A stretch of 46,578 nucleotides of DNA from Bacillota bacterium (GCA_023391835.1 JAEWAE010000023.1:1-46578); one strand, 5' to 3'. Numbered from the stretch's first letter, positions 1 through 7,692 are shown. The notes: a model not told the origin generated them from the sequence alone. A program made the numbers and translations.

Positions 1-1134
1 GGCGCGGGTGCCGCGCTCATGAGCGCGGGCGGCGCCACCCTGTGTCTGCAGGGCATGCTCGGCGCCGTGGCCGGCCGGGGCGGGGGGGAGATCATCCTCG
101 CCCGGGGCAGCCATCGCAGCGCGGTAAATGCCGCCGCCCTGCTGGGGCTCGAGCCGGTGTGGGTCTGGCCCCGCCCTTTCGCGGGGTCCGGCCTGCCGGG
201 GCGCGTCTGCGCCGCGGATGTGGCCGCTGCGCTGCGCGCTCACCCGAAGGCCGCGGCGGTGCTGGTGACCAGCCCCGATTATTACGGCGTGATGGCGGAT
301 ATCGCCGCCATAGCCCGTGTGTGCCGGCCCTTCGGCGTGCCGCTTCTGGTGGATAACGCCCACGGGGCCCATCTGCTGTGCCTGGAGGGCGGCGCCCGGC
401 ACCCGCTGCGCCTCGGGGCCGCCATGACGTGCGACTCGGCCCACAAGACCCTGCCGGTGCTCACGGGCGGGGCCTGGCTCTATCTGCGGGATGGGGCGGC
501 CGCGCCCGCGGCCCGGGCCTCCATGGCCCTTTTCGGTTCCACCAGCCCGTCGTATCTCATCCTGCTGTCGCTGGATATTGCCCGGGCCTGGATGGAGACC
601 GAGGGCGCCGCGGCCTTCGCGGCCCTCCGGGAGCGGGTGGCCGGCCTGCGGCGGCTTTACGCGTCCCTCGGTGGTTTTACGCCGCCGGAGGCAGAGATGG
701 ACCCCGTGCGCCTGACACTCGATGCCGCCTCCCTGGGCCGCACGGGGGAGCAGGCGGCCCGCATCCTGCGGGAAAACGGCGTGGAACCGGAAATGAGCGA
801 CGGGCGGCATGTGGTGCTGCTGCCGGGGCCTTTCCAGCCGGAGGAGGATTTTACCCGTCTTGAGCGGGCGATGCGCCGCCTGCCTGCCGGTCGGCCGCTG
901 CCTTTGCCCGACATGGAGCCGGAACGCCCGGCTGTCGCCATGCCCCTCGGTCAGGCTCTGCGCGCCCCGTGGGAAATGGTGCCGGCCGACCACGCGGGGG
1001 GGCGGGTGGCCGCCGAATCATGCTGCCCATGTCCACCCGGCGTGCCGCTGGCGGTGCCCGGTGAGCGCATCACCGAAAATTTGGCCGCCGCCATAAAAAG
1101 CTATGGCATAGGCTGTGTAAAAGTGGTAAAATAA
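1..1134 (+). CDS. Orn/Lys/Arg decarboxylase-like protein (YaaO type), 5' truncated by the window edge
   Basis: The frame is open from base 1 and no start is visible, so the gene begins outside the window. It is a fold-type I PLP enzyme of the ornithine/lysine/arginine decarboxylase family. Visible hallmarks are a glycine-rich segment near the first residues, VDNAHGAHL (the aspartate that contacts the PLP ring) and SAHKTLPVLTGG, whose lysine should form the Schiff base. Even with the missing N-terminus the protein is short, like the YaaO subgroup that lacks the receiver-like wing domain of the large E. coli enzymes. The position just upstream of darA and holB matches yaaO in Firmicutes. Substrate cannot be read from sequence; a role in polyamine synthesis is inference. 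Confidence 0.85.
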   Translation, partial: GAGAALMSAGGATLCLQGMLGAVAGRGGGEIILARGSHRSAVNAAALLGLEPVWVWPRPFAGSGLPGRVCAADVAAALRAHPKAAAVLVTSPDYYGVMADIAAIARVCRPFGVPLLVDNAHGAHLLCLEGGARHPLRLGAAMTCDSAHKTLPVLTGGAWLYLRDGAAAPAARASMALFGSTSPSYLILLSLDIARAWMETEGAAAFAALRERVAGLRRLYASLGGFTPPEAEMDPVRLTLDAASLGRTGEQAARILRENGVEPEMSDGRHVVLLPGPFQPEEDFTRLERAMRRLPAGRPLPLPDMEPERPAVAMPLGQALRAPWEMVPADHAGGRVAAESCCPCPPGVPLAVPGERITENLAAAIKSYGIGCVKVVK

Positions 1135-1204
1135 AATTGGGCTCCGTGCCGACGCCGATGCGCCGGGCGGCCCCTAAAAGCCGGTATAGGAGGCGTTCAT
1201 CCTT

Positions 1205-1528
1205 ATGAAACTAGTTTTAGCGATCGTCAGCAACGATGACAGTTCCATGGTATCCACAGGTTTGACCAAAGAGGGCTTTTCCGTCACGAAGCTGGCTACG
1301 ACCGGCGGTTTCCTCATGGCGGGGAACACGACCTTCATTACCGGCGTCGACGACGACAAAGTGCAGCAGGTGTTGGATATTATCGCAAAGCACAGCCGCA
1401 AGCGCAGCCAGATGATGCCGACCTCGGCCTCCTACGGCGTGGGGCTTTATACGTCCTTCCCGGTGGAAGTCACCGTAGGCGGCGCGACGGTCTTCGTTCT
1501 CGACGTCGAGAGGTTTGAAAAGGTCTGA
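1205..1528 (+). CDS. darA: Cyclic-di-AMP receptor DarA (PstA/YaaQ)
   Basis: The 107-residue protein matches the PII-like c-di-AMP receptor family in length. Conserved ligand-site features are the N-terminal KLVLAIVSNDD strand and the TTGGFLMAGNTTFITGV stretch (residues about 31-47) that wraps the nucleotide. Family knowledge: a cytoplasmic trimer binds c-di-AMP at subunit interfaces; the downstream target is unknown in most species. ATG is preceded by AGGAGG about 11 bases upstream. It ends five bases before holB, so the two are co-transcribed. In B. subtilis tmk lies between yaaO and this gene; here only 70 bases separate them and tmk is absent. Confidence 0.95.
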   Translation: MKLVLAIVSNDDSSMVSTGLTKEGFSVTKLATTGGFLMAGNTTFITGVDDDKVQQVLDIIAKHSRKRSQMMPTSASYGVGLYTSFPVEVTVGGATVFVLDVERFEKV

Positions 1529-1533
1529 CCGCC

Positions 1534-2586
1534 ATGTTGTTTCCCGATTTTTACGGCAACGAGGCGGCGAAAAGCCAGCTTGCGGCGGCGTTCGGTTCCG
1601 GCCGCGTGCCCCATGCGCTTCTGCTCGACGGCCCGGAGGGCTCGGGCAGGCGCACGCTGGCCCGTATCGTGGCACGGGCTTTCGTCTGCCGGTCGGCGGG
1701 CGAGCGCCCGTGCGGCGTTTGCTCCGCGTGCCGCAAGGCGCTGGCCGGGGGGCACCCCGATATCATATTGGCCCAGGCGGAAGGCGGCGTCCGTTCCTTT
1801 TCAGTGGATACGGTGCGCCGTCTGCGGCTGGACGCCGAAGTCGCCCCCAACGAAGCGGCGTGTAAAGTTTATATTCTGGCCGATATCCACCTTATGACCG
1901 AGCAGGCCCAGAATGCTCTGCTTAAAATCATCGAGGAGCCTCCGGCCCACGTGCGGTTCCTTCTCACCTGCGACGGCCGCTCCCGTGTGCTGGAAACCGT
2001 CCGCTCCCGCTGTGTCGTTGTGCCGCTGGGCCCGGTGAAGGACGATCTGGTCGTGCAGGCGCTGGAAAAGGCCGTGCCGGGCCTTGCGCCCGAGCAGGCG
2101 AAGCGGGCCTCCCAACTGGCCGGCGGCCTCATCGGCCGGGCTCTGCAGGGGCTGGAAAAGGGCAGCTTTTCGGCGGCGGTGGCTCTGGCCGGCCGCTTTG
2201 CCGGCACGCTGTGCACCGGCAGCCTATTCGATTTTGTCGGCATTACAGGGGAGTTGGAAAAAGACGCCGCGCTGCGCGCCGCGTTTCTCGAGTTGCTCCC
2301 GCTGTTGCTGCGCGACGCATTGGCCGGCCAAAACGGTATACCCACCCGTCTGTCGGGCTGCGGGGAGGAGGCCGGCCGGCTGGCTCGCACCTTTACCCGG
2401 CGTGCACTGGCGGGGGGCATCCAGCTGGCGCTTGCGGCCCGGGCGGCGGCTGAACGCTACGCAAATCCCCGTCTGCTGATGACATGGCTGTTTGCCTCCC
2501 TGTGGCAGGCGATGCGCGAATCCCCCCGCACGGCGCGGGAGGCAGGGGAGATGGCACCGTTCAGGGCGGACGGAGCCAATCGATAA
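1534..2586 (+). CDS. holB: DNA polymerase III delta' subunit (clamp-loader ATPase fold)
   Basis: AAA+ clamp-loader subunit that helps load the beta sliding clamp during replication. Residues 33-41 (GPEGSGRRT) sit where the Walker A loop is, with R-R replacing the usual K-[ST]. Cys52, Cys60, Cys63 and Cys66 form the zinc module typical of DnaX/delta'. LADIHLMTEQAQNALLKIIEEPP is the B/sensor region, and SRC at 158-160 supplies the trans-acting arginine finger of delta'. Length (350 residues) is typical. It follows darA by five bases and precedes ricT. The degenerate Walker A fits the usual non-hydrolysing role of delta' rather than DnaX. Confidence 0.93.
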   Translation: MLFPDFYGNEAAKSQLAAAFGSGRVPHALLLDGPEGSGRRTLARIVARAFVCRSAGERPCGVCSACRKALAGGHPDIILAQAEGGVRSFSVDTVRRLRLDAEVAPNEAACKVYILADIHLMTEQAQNALLKIIEEPPAHVRFLLTCDGRSRVLETVRSRCVVVPLGPVKDDLVVQALEKAVPGLAPEQAKRASQLAGGLIGRALQGLEKGSFSAAVALAGRFAGTLCTGSLFDFVGITGELEKDAALRAAFLELLPLLLRDALAGQNGIPTRLSGCGEEAGRLARTFTRRALAGGIQLALAARAAAERYANPRLLMTWLFASLWQAMRESPRTAREAGEMAPFRADGANR

Positions 2587-2628
2587 GATAGATTCATGAG
2601 GCTCCGGCAAAGGAGCGAGGATTGATAT

Positions 2629-3525
2629 ATGACTGAAGTCATTGGAATACGGTTCAAAAACGTCGGAAAAGTGTATTATTTTGACCCGGGGGCCATCCGC
2701 TTTCGTACGGGGGACCACGCCATCGTGGAAACGGCCCGCGGCATCGAGTGCGGCGAGGTGATGATGCAAAATCACGAGGTGGCCGACGACCACATCGTCA
2801 AGCCGCTCAAGAGCGTCATCCGCGCCGCCACCGCCGACGATATGGCCCGCGTGGAAGAAAACATGCGCAAGGAAAAAGAAGCCTTCCGCATCTGTCTGAA
2901 AAAGATCGCCGATCACGGCCTGGGTATGAAGCTCATCGACGTGGAATACACTTTTGACAACAACAAGATTCTCTTTTATTTCACCGCCGACGGGCGGGTG
3001 GATTTCCGTGAGTTGGTCAAGGACTTGGCGTCGGTTTTTCGCACCCGCATCGAGCTGCGTCAGATCGGTGTGCGCGACGAGGCCAAAATGCTCGGGGGGC
3101 TGGGCGTGTGTGGCAAGCCTTTTTGCTGCAGCACGTTTCTGGGCGATTTCCAGCCCGTGTCGATCAAGATGGCCAAGGAGCAGGGTCTTTCCCTCAACCC
3201 GACCAAGATTTCGGGCACCTGCGGGCGGCTGATGTGCTGCTTGAAATATGAGCAGGAGGCCTATGAGGATCTGCTGCGCCGCACACCGAAGGTGGGGGCC
3301 TATGTGGCCACGCCTGACGGCAACGGCGTGGTGCAGGATGTGGCGCTGCTTACGGGGATGCTCAAGGTGCAGCTCGACAGCGAGCCGGATGCTCCCGCGC
3401 GGGTTTACGGGCGCGACAGCCTGCGTCCGCTGAAGGAAAGCGACATCCCGGCCGGTAAAAAAGTGCCGGAGGAGCCCCGCCACAGCCGGCAGAAGAGACA
3501 AAAAGACGCCGGGAACAAGCAATAA
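2629..3525 (+). CDS. ricT: PSP1-domain protein RicT (YaaT), subunit of the Ric complex
   Basis: 298 residues with the PSP1 domain over roughly residues 10-145. Six conserved cysteines follow (161, 166, 167, 198, 203 and 204, in GVCGKPFCC and GTCGRLMCC), the type of set that ligates Fe-S clusters in B. subtilis RicT. In B. subtilis RicT acts with RicA and RicF, binds RNase Y, influences mRNA maturation and is needed for sporulation, competence and biofilm. A RicA/RicF-type partner is encoded at 17524-17919. The start is the ATG with AGGAG 13 bases upstream. The last 25 residues are basic and low in complexity. Confidence 0.93.
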   Translation: MTEVIGIRFKNVGKVYYFDPGAIRFRTGDHAIVETARGIECGEVMMQNHEVADDHIVKPLKSVIRAATADDMARVEENMRKEKEAFRICLKKIADHGLGMKLIDVEYTFDNNKILFYFTADGRVDFRELVKDLASVFRTRIELRQIGVRDEAKMLGGLGVCGKPFCCSTFLGDFQPVSIKMAKEQGLSLNPTKISGTCGRLMCCLKYEQEAYEDLLRRTPKVGAYVATPDGNGVVQDVALLTGMLKVQLDSEPDAPARVYGRDSLRPLKESDIPAGKKVPEEPRHSRQKRQKDAGNKQ

Positions 3526-3568
3526 ATCATGCAGTTTGGCCAAAATGTTTGGAAAATCCCCGAATGTA

Positions 3569-3596
3569 TTGAAATTTTGCCGCATTGTGATAGAAT
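3569..3596 (+). promoter_or_regulatory. SigA-type promoter of the ferredoxin gene
   Basis: TTGAAA at 3569-3574 and TAGAAT at 3591-3596 with a 16-base spacer, ending 30 bases before the ferredoxin start. The flanks are AT-rich in an otherwise GC-rich region. Confidence 0.65.
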
Positions 3597-3626
3597 AAAG
3601 GCAATGCGGCAAGGGAGGTGCAAAGT

Positions 3627-3797
3627 ATGGCTTACAAAATTGGTGATGAATGCATCAGCTGTGGTGCCTGCGCATCAGAGTGCCCGGTTTCTTGTATTTC
3701 CGAGGGCGACGGCAAATATGTGATCGATGAAAGTGCCTGCGTCGAATGCGGAACCTGCGCGAGTGTTTGCCCGGTGGGGGCTCCGAAACAGGCCTGA
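3627..3797 (+). CDS. Small 2[4Fe-4S] ferredoxin
   Basis: A 56-residue protein with two complete CX2CX2CX3C cluster motifs: Cys9, 12, 15, 19 and Cys38, 41, 44, 48, plus an extra Cys23. This is the bacterial clostridial-type ferredoxin, a cytosolic low-potential one-electron carrier. AAGGGAGGTG precedes the ATG at a good distance. It has its own promoter (3569-3596) and an intrinsic terminator (3845-3877), so it forms a monocistronic unit inserted between ricT and yabB. The partner enzyme cannot be deduced; the Fe-S protein RicT next door is one possibility but that is speculation. Confidence 0.95.
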   Translation: MAYKIGDECISCGACASECPVSCISEGDGKYVIDESACVECGTCASVCPVGAPKQA

Positions 3798-3844
3798 TTT
3801 TGGTACTTATTGATTTGCCTTGTTATGTTGGGGTCTTTTCTCCG

Positions 3845-3877
3845 AAACCTGCGTCCAGACGCAGGTTTCTTTTTATT
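3845..3877 (+). terminator. Intrinsic terminator after the ferredoxin gene
   Basis: Nine-base-pair stem AAACCTGCG / CGCAGGTTT with a six-base loop, followed by CTTTTTATT. The rest of 3798-4062 contains no gene or clear promoter that I can see. Confidence 0.85.
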
Positions 3878-4062
3878 CGCCCGGGCTCTGTCTGTGAAAC
3901 CGAAGGCTTGTCCGTTTCGGCTGAAATGGGGCCCGACCGCACCAAAATGCGCCGAGCGCCGCGGGCAACCTTTTCGCCTTTTTCTGGCCGGGCGCGGTTT
4001 TGTTGCGAAAATCCGGCAATTTTAATTGACGGATAAGGCCGGATGCCGGGGAGGTGGAAAAT

Positions 4063-4812
4063 TTGCTGCGGGAAGGCGAGCGGCTGGAAAATCTGGGCCG
4101 GGGCGTGCGGGCCATCGTGTCCCCCGCCCATGCCTTCGGCGTCGACGCGGTGCTGCTGGCAGATTTTGCGGCCACCGCGGCCCGGCCGGGTACGGGGCGC
4201 AGCCCCGCCCGCCGGCTGGGTGATCTGGGCACCGGCTGCGGCATCCTGCCGCTGCTTTGGCGGCGCGCGGGGCTGACCCAGCCGGTGGATGCCTTCGAGC
4301 TGCAGCCGGAAGCGGCCGATATGGCCCGACGGGCCGTGGCCATGAGCGGCATCGAGGATGTCACCGTGCACACATGCGACCTGCGCCGCCTGGGGGTGGA
4401 ATTCGCGGGCCGGTTCAGCCTGGTGGCCTGCAATCCGCCTTATACGCCCGTGGGTGCGGGGCACCTCAGCCGTTCCGCCGCCGCCCGCGCCGCGCGGCAG
4501 GAAACCGCCTGCACTCTCGGCGACGTGGCGGGGGCGGCGGCCCGGCTGCTGGAGCCGGGCGGACGGCTGTGTTTGTGCCTGCCCCCCGCGCGGCTGGCGG
4601 AGCTTTTCGCCACGCTGCGGCAAAACGGACTGGAGCCCAAACGCCTGCGCCCGGTGCAGCGGGATACGCTTTCCGCCCCCTGGCTGATGCTGGCGGAGGG
4701 TCGCCGGGGCGGGCGGCCGGGGCTCGCCGTCGAGCCGGCGCTGCTCATGCGGGACGCACAGGGCGGCGAAACCGCCGAAATGCGGCGGATTTACGGGGAA
4801 TGCGGCCGATGA
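4063..4812 (+). CDS. trmN6: tRNA1(Val) A37 N6-methyltransferase-like protein (YabB/TrmN6)
   Basis: SAM-dependent class I methyltransferase. The SAM loop is DLGTGCGILPLL (about residue 53) and the catalytic motif NPPY identifies an N6-adenine type enzyme. Its E. coli homologue methylates A37 of tRNA1-Val; the substrate in this organism is inferred. The TTG at 4063 is chosen because GGGGAGGTG lies six bases upstream. A GTG at 4054 is in frame but overlaps that ribosome-binding site. Immediately downstream is rsmI, the same order as yabB ... yabC in Bacillus. Confidence 0.85.
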   Translation: MLREGERLENLGRGVRAIVSPAHAFGVDAVLLADFAATAARPGTGRSPARRLGDLGTGCGILPLLWRRAGLTQPVDAFELQPEAADMARRAVAMSGIEDVTVHTCDLRRLGVEFAGRFSLVACNPPYTPVGAGHLSRSAAARAARQETACTLGDVAGAAARLLEPGGRLCLCLPPARLAELFATLRQNGLEPKRLRPVQRDTLSAPWLMLAEGRRGGRPGLAVEPALLMRDAQGGETAEMRRIYGECGR

Positions 4813-4837
4813 GGGCCGCCGGAACAGGAGGAACGGG

Positions 4838-5722
4838 ATGACGGGGAAACTGATACTGGCGGGGACGCCCATCGGCAATCTGGGGGATATTTCGGAGCGT
4901 TTTGCCCAGACGCTTGCCCAGACGGATTTTATCGCGGCGGAAGACACCCGTGTCACGCTCAAGCTGCTCAACCATCTGGGGCTGAAAAAGCCTCTGATCA
5001 GCTATTTCGAGCACAATAAGCGGGATCACGGCGAGACCATCCTGCGCCGCATGGAGGCGGGGGAATGCTGCGTGCTGGTGAGCGACGCCGGCATGCCCGC
5101 CATTTCCGACCCCGGGGAGGATCTGGTGGCGTCGTGCGCCGAGAGGGGCATACCCGTGTCAGTGGTGCCGGGCCCCTGCGCGGCTATCAGCGCGTTGAGC
5201 ATTTCGGGGCTGCCCACCGGCCGTTTCTGCTTCGAGGGCTTTTTGAGCGTCAACCGCAAAAGCCGGCGGGAGCATCTGGAATCCGTCGTGGATGAGCCCC
5301 GTACCCTGATTTTTTACGAGGCACCCCACAAACTGCGTGCCACGCTGCGGGATCTTTACGCCGCGCTGGGCGACCGGCGCGTCTCGCTTGTGCGGGAACT
5401 GACCAAGATCCACGAGGAGGTCATCCGCACCACGCTGTCGCAGGCGGCGGCCTTTTACCGGGAAAACACCGCCCGCGGGGAATTCGTGCTGGTGGTGGAG
5501 GGCAAGCCCCGGGAAGAGAGCGGCCCCTCCGCCGCGGTAAAGGGCGATACGCAGACCGTCGGCCCGGAGGCCGGCGGCATGGAGGAAGCTCTGGCGAAAG
5601 TCGACGCCTATATGGCTGCGGGAGCGCCCCGCACGGCGGCGGTCAAACGGGCCGCGAAAGAGACCGGCGTGGACCGGGCGGCCCTTTACAAAGAGAGCGC
5701 CGGGAATACGGCGGAGCGTTAG
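4838..5722 (+). CDS. rsmI: 16S rRNA (cytidine-1402 2'-O)-methyltransferase
   Basis: 294 residues. Tetrapyrrole-methylase fold: LAGTPIGNLGDISERF at the N-terminus, AAEDTR, SDAGMPAISDPG and the loop PGPCAAISALSISGLPTGRF are all family signatures. It 2'-O-methylates C1402 in the decoding centre of 16S rRNA. After about residue 215 there is a low-complexity linker, then a short C-terminal helical domain (DAYMAAGAPRTAAVKRAAKE) seen in many RsmI proteins. AGGAGG precedes the ATG. The stop codon overlaps that of the convergent yyaC by four bases, so no terminator separates them. Confidence 0.95.
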   Translation: MTGKLILAGTPIGNLGDISERFAQTLAQTDFIAAEDTRVTLKLLNHLGLKKPLISYFEHNKRDHGETILRRMEAGECCVLVSDAGMPAISDPGEDLVASCAERGIPVSVVPGPCAAISALSISGLPTGRFCFEGFLSVNRKSRREHLESVVDEPRTLIFYEAPHKLRATLRDLYAALGDRRVSLVRELTKIHEEVIRTTLSQAAAFYRENTARGEFVLVVEGKPREESGPSAAVKGDTQTVGPEAGGMEEALAKVDAYMAAGAPRTAAVKRAAKETGVDRAALYKESAGNTAER

Positions 5723-6321
5723 GCCGGCAGGTCGGCGCAGCCCGCGGAGGGGCAGGCTTTGCGTGCGGCGCGCGTTTCCAGCCGCAGCCGGTAAAGCGCC
5801 GTCTGGATGGCGCAGCAGGTCTTTTCGGCCATATTGTAAACCATGCCCAGCGAGGCGTTTTGCAGCATCAGGAAAGGCGCGACCCCGCCGGCCGCGGCGA
5901 TGCCGGTGATGGCGATATCGCCCACGGCCGGCAGATCCTTGCCAAGCCCGCTCCCCGGGCGCACAGGCTCCGTCCCTATGCCGATGTGCCCGACGTAATC
6001 GGGGCTGCCCACACTCGCGTCCACCGCGATCACAAGCGACGCGGCAAGGTCGATGTGCCGCAGCGTCTGGGGCAGCGTCAGCGCATGCACCGGTTCCCGG
6101 AAGGTGCCGAAAAGCTCGAAATTCCCCGGGTTCAGACGCGACAGCAGATGCCCTGTCAGCGGCCCGAAGCTGTCGCCGGTGGAACGGTCGGTGCCGATGC
6201 ACACGACCGCTATTTTTTTCCCGGCCTTGCCGCTTTCGTGGATCAGACGGTAAAGTGTGTCGTTGAGTTTCCACTGTACCAGCTTTTCGCTGGCGTCGAA
6301 ATAGACGATTTTCCCCGGCAA
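5719..6321 (-). CDS. yyaC: Sporulation protein YyaC (GPR-related fold)
   Basis: The segment VVCIGTDRSTGDSFGPLTGHLL is diagnostic for the YyaC family, which is related to the germination protease GPR and confined to endospore formers. VIAVDASVGSP and GDIAITGIAAAGGVAPFLMLQNASL are further conserved blocks. The biochemical role is not established. I place the start at a TTG with GGGGGAG nine bases upstream, giving 200 residues; an in-frame GTG at 6360 has no ribosome-binding site. A SigF-like promoter overlaps that GTG (6353-6382), which also favours the internal TTG. It is the last gene after a three-gene cluster of unknown function. Confidence 0.88.
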   Translation of the reverse strand: MPGKIVYFDASEKLVQWKLNDTLYRLIHESGKAGKKIAVVCIGTDRSTGDSFGPLTGHLLSRLNPGNFELFGTFREPVHALTLPQTLRHIDLAASLVIAVDASVGSPDYVGHIGIGTEPVRPGSGLGKDLPAVGDIAITGIAAAGGVAPFLMLQNASLGMVYNMAEKTCCAIQTALYRLRLETRAARKACPSAGCADLPA

Positions 6322-6352
6322 TTGAAACCACTCCCCCGGATAGGATTGCCGC

Positions 6353-6382
6353 TTTTTCACGAGCGTAACACGAAAATTATGC
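6353..6382 (-). promoter_or_regulatory. Possible forespore (SigF-like) promoter of yyaC
   Basis: Reading the minus strand, GCATA (6378-6382) is followed after 15 bases by CGTGAAAAAG, which partly matches the SigF -10 consensus GGnrAnAnTT. The match is imperfect in the last positions. It would place the transcript start just upstream of the TTG-linked ribosome-binding site. Confidence 0.25.
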
Positions 6383-6410
6383 GAAAAAACGGGAAGATGT
6401 GCCCTTATTT

Positions 6411-6440
6411 AAAAAAGAGGGGCCGGCTGGTCAGACCAGC
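6411..6440 (-). terminator. Weak hairpin after the three-gene cluster
   Basis: On the minus strand GCTGGT-CTG-ACCAGC overlaps the stop codon of the last cluster gene. Six T residues follow nine bases beyond the hairpin. The gap is larger than usual for an intrinsic terminator, so read-through into yyaC is likely. Confidence 0.3.
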
Positions 6441-6814
6441 AGGATGAACACCAGCGCCAGAATGAGATAGATATCCCCGCCGTCACGGTAAAGCAGATAG
6501 ATCATGCCCATGAGCAGCAACTGGTCGCCTTTGAGCGGCAGCGGCAGTTCCCGCAGCAGCCGCGCCGGGTCCACCGGCAGGAATGGCACCGGCTCGGGCC
6601 GGCGGGGCGGCGGAGCCGGTGACTCCGGGGGAGCTGCCGGAGGAACCTCCGGTGCCGGCCCGGGCGGAAACGGGTCCGGCACGGCCGGTTGGATGGGCAT
6701 GCCGGCGTCCGCCAGCGTGCGGCGGGCGCGCTCCTGCATTTCCCTCACCCGGCGGATGGCTTCCTGCTGCATGCGGATGAAATCGTCCTCGTTTTCCGGT
6801 AAATTCTGCGCCAT
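6431..6814 (-). CDS. Uncharacterised protein with Pro-rich linker and hydrophobic C-terminus
   Basis: 127 residues, function unknown. An N-terminal charged helix (about residues 5-40) with a heptad-like pattern is followed by a proline/alanine-rich linker (about 45-80). The C-terminus contains LLLMGMIYLLYRDGG and ends IYLILALVFILLV. Two short hydrophobic stretches separated by a charged DGGD turn could be a membrane hairpin. The start is the second ATG because AGGAGG is ten bases before it and only one base before the first. It lies 30 bases downstream of the next minus-strand gene. Association with yyaC suggests a sporulation role, but only by position. Confidence 0.8.
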   Translation of the reverse strand: MAQNLPENEDDFIRMQQEAIRRVREMQERARRTLADAGMPIQPAVPDPFPPGPAPEVPPAAPPESPAPPPRRPEPVPFLPVDPARLLRELPLPLKGDQLLLMGMIYLLYRDGGDIYLILALVFILLV

Positions 6815-6844
6815 GGGGCGCATCCCTCCTTTCCGCGCCGCGGG

Positions 6845-7279
6845 TCAGGCCGGCCCGGGGCCGCCGGGGTTCCCAGCGGAGCTTCCGGCGGGGAAGATGC
6901 CCTCCCGCAGCAGCGGGATCAGATGGATCAGCCGCATGAGCTGGATGGCCTCGTCCACCCGGTGGCGCCGGTCTTCGCTCAGGTTGGGTTTGAGGGCCAG
7001 CAGCAGCGTGATGCGGGGGTCGTCGGTGCGCATCATGTCAAAGGCGCGCATCATGTTGCGCACCATCGTTGGGTCCAGCGGCATGTCGGGCATCCTGCCC
7101 GGCATGGGCTGGGGAGCCCCTTCGCCCTGGTTTGCCGGCGAGGCCGGCGCCGCCGCGGGGGCGGCGGGCTCCTGGCTTGCGCCCGGGGCCACGCCCAGCA
7201 TCCCCATCAGACCGCGGATTTTTTCCATACTTTCCGGGTCGGAAAGAAACTCGTTGATTTTCCGGGACATATCGTCCAT
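6845..7279 (-). CDS. Uncharacterised 144-residue protein of the yyaC-linked cluster
   Basis: No assigned function. The N-terminal helix KINEFLSDPESMEKIRGLMGML resembles the SDP-containing helix of the neighbouring 89-residue protein. A Pro/Ala-rich linker (about residues 32-65) leads to a second helical region with LLLALKPNLSEDRRHRVDEA and IHLIPLLREG. The pattern (short helix, linker, leucine-rich helical pair) suggests a small adaptor or self-associating protein, not an enzyme; no catalytic motif is visible. The ribosome-binding site AAAGGG is about 13 bases from the ATG, longer than ideal. I recall similar proteins in other Clostridia, but cannot search. Confidence 0.8.
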   Translation of the reverse strand: MDDMSRKINEFLSDPESMEKIRGLMGMLGVAPGASQEPAAPAAAPASPANQGEGAPQPMPGRMPDMPLDPTMVRNMMRAFDMMRTDDPRITLLLALKPNLSEDRRHRVDEAIQLMRLIHLIPLLREGIFPAGSSAGNPGGPGPA

Positions 7280-7329
7280 TGCTGCCGGTCATCCCTTTCT
7301 CGATGCGCGCCGGGCCGTCGGAGGGCGGC

Positions 7330-7599
7330 TCAGCGCTCCTTGCCGCCGTTCAGCAGGCTCTCGATGAGTTTGCGGGCCTGGGGATTTTCGCGGAGCAGCT
7401 TTTCCACGGCCCCGGGATCTTTCACGGCGCTGTCGTAGGCGGTCTTGCCGCCGATGCGGCTGAGCAGCGCGTCGGTCTGCCCCGGGTCGGATAGAATGCC
7501 GTGGAGCTGTTCCGGCGTCATATGGAGCTTGCCGCTCGCCAGGCGGATCATGGCTTCGATCTGCTCGTTCTGGATATTGCGGGAATTGTCCTGAGCCAT
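7330..7599 (-). CDS. Uncharacterised 89-residue helical protein, first gene of the cluster
   Basis: Predominantly helical, hydrophilic protein with no signal peptide. It contains repeated short helices, each ending in an SDP/KDP/NP turn: HGILSDPGQTDALLSRIGG and KDPGAVEKLLRENPQARKL. The pattern is shared loosely with the N-terminus of the next gene, hinting at common ancestry or interaction. AAAGGGG lies six bases before the ATG. It is the promoter-proximal gene of the minus-strand cluster. A SigE-like promoter sits about 65 bases upstream. Confidence 0.8.
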   Translation of the reverse strand: MAQDNSRNIQNEQIEAMIRLASGKLHMTPEQLHGILSDPGQTDALLSRIGGKTAYDSAVKDPGAVEKLLRENPQARKLIESLLNGGKER

Positions 7600-7663
7600 C
7601 GCGATAACCCCTTTCGGCGCCCCGGGCCGCGGGGGCACGGCGCGCGAAAAAAATATTCATATT

Positions 7664-7692
7664 ATTGTATGCGGCATTTGACGGGGGCATGA
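7664..7692 (-). promoter_or_regulatory. SigE-like sporulation promoter of the three-gene cluster
   Basis: Minus strand: -10 CATACAAT (7664-7671) matches the B. subtilis SigE -10 consensus CATACAnT exactly. A -35 of TCATGCC (7686-7692), 14 bases away, matches KMATATT at four of seven positions. Spacing is within the SigE range. No SigA promoter was seen for this cluster. Confidence 0.5.

Noticed and set aside
2224..3612. 462-codon minus-strand frame over holB and ricT
   Set aside because: Shadow of two recognised genes; composition is His/Gly/Arg-rich as expected for an antisense frame and no ribosome-binding site is present.
4003..4026. TTGCGA ... TTTAAT as a promoter for trmN6
   Set aside because: Spacer is only about 12 bases, too short for SigA; left out.
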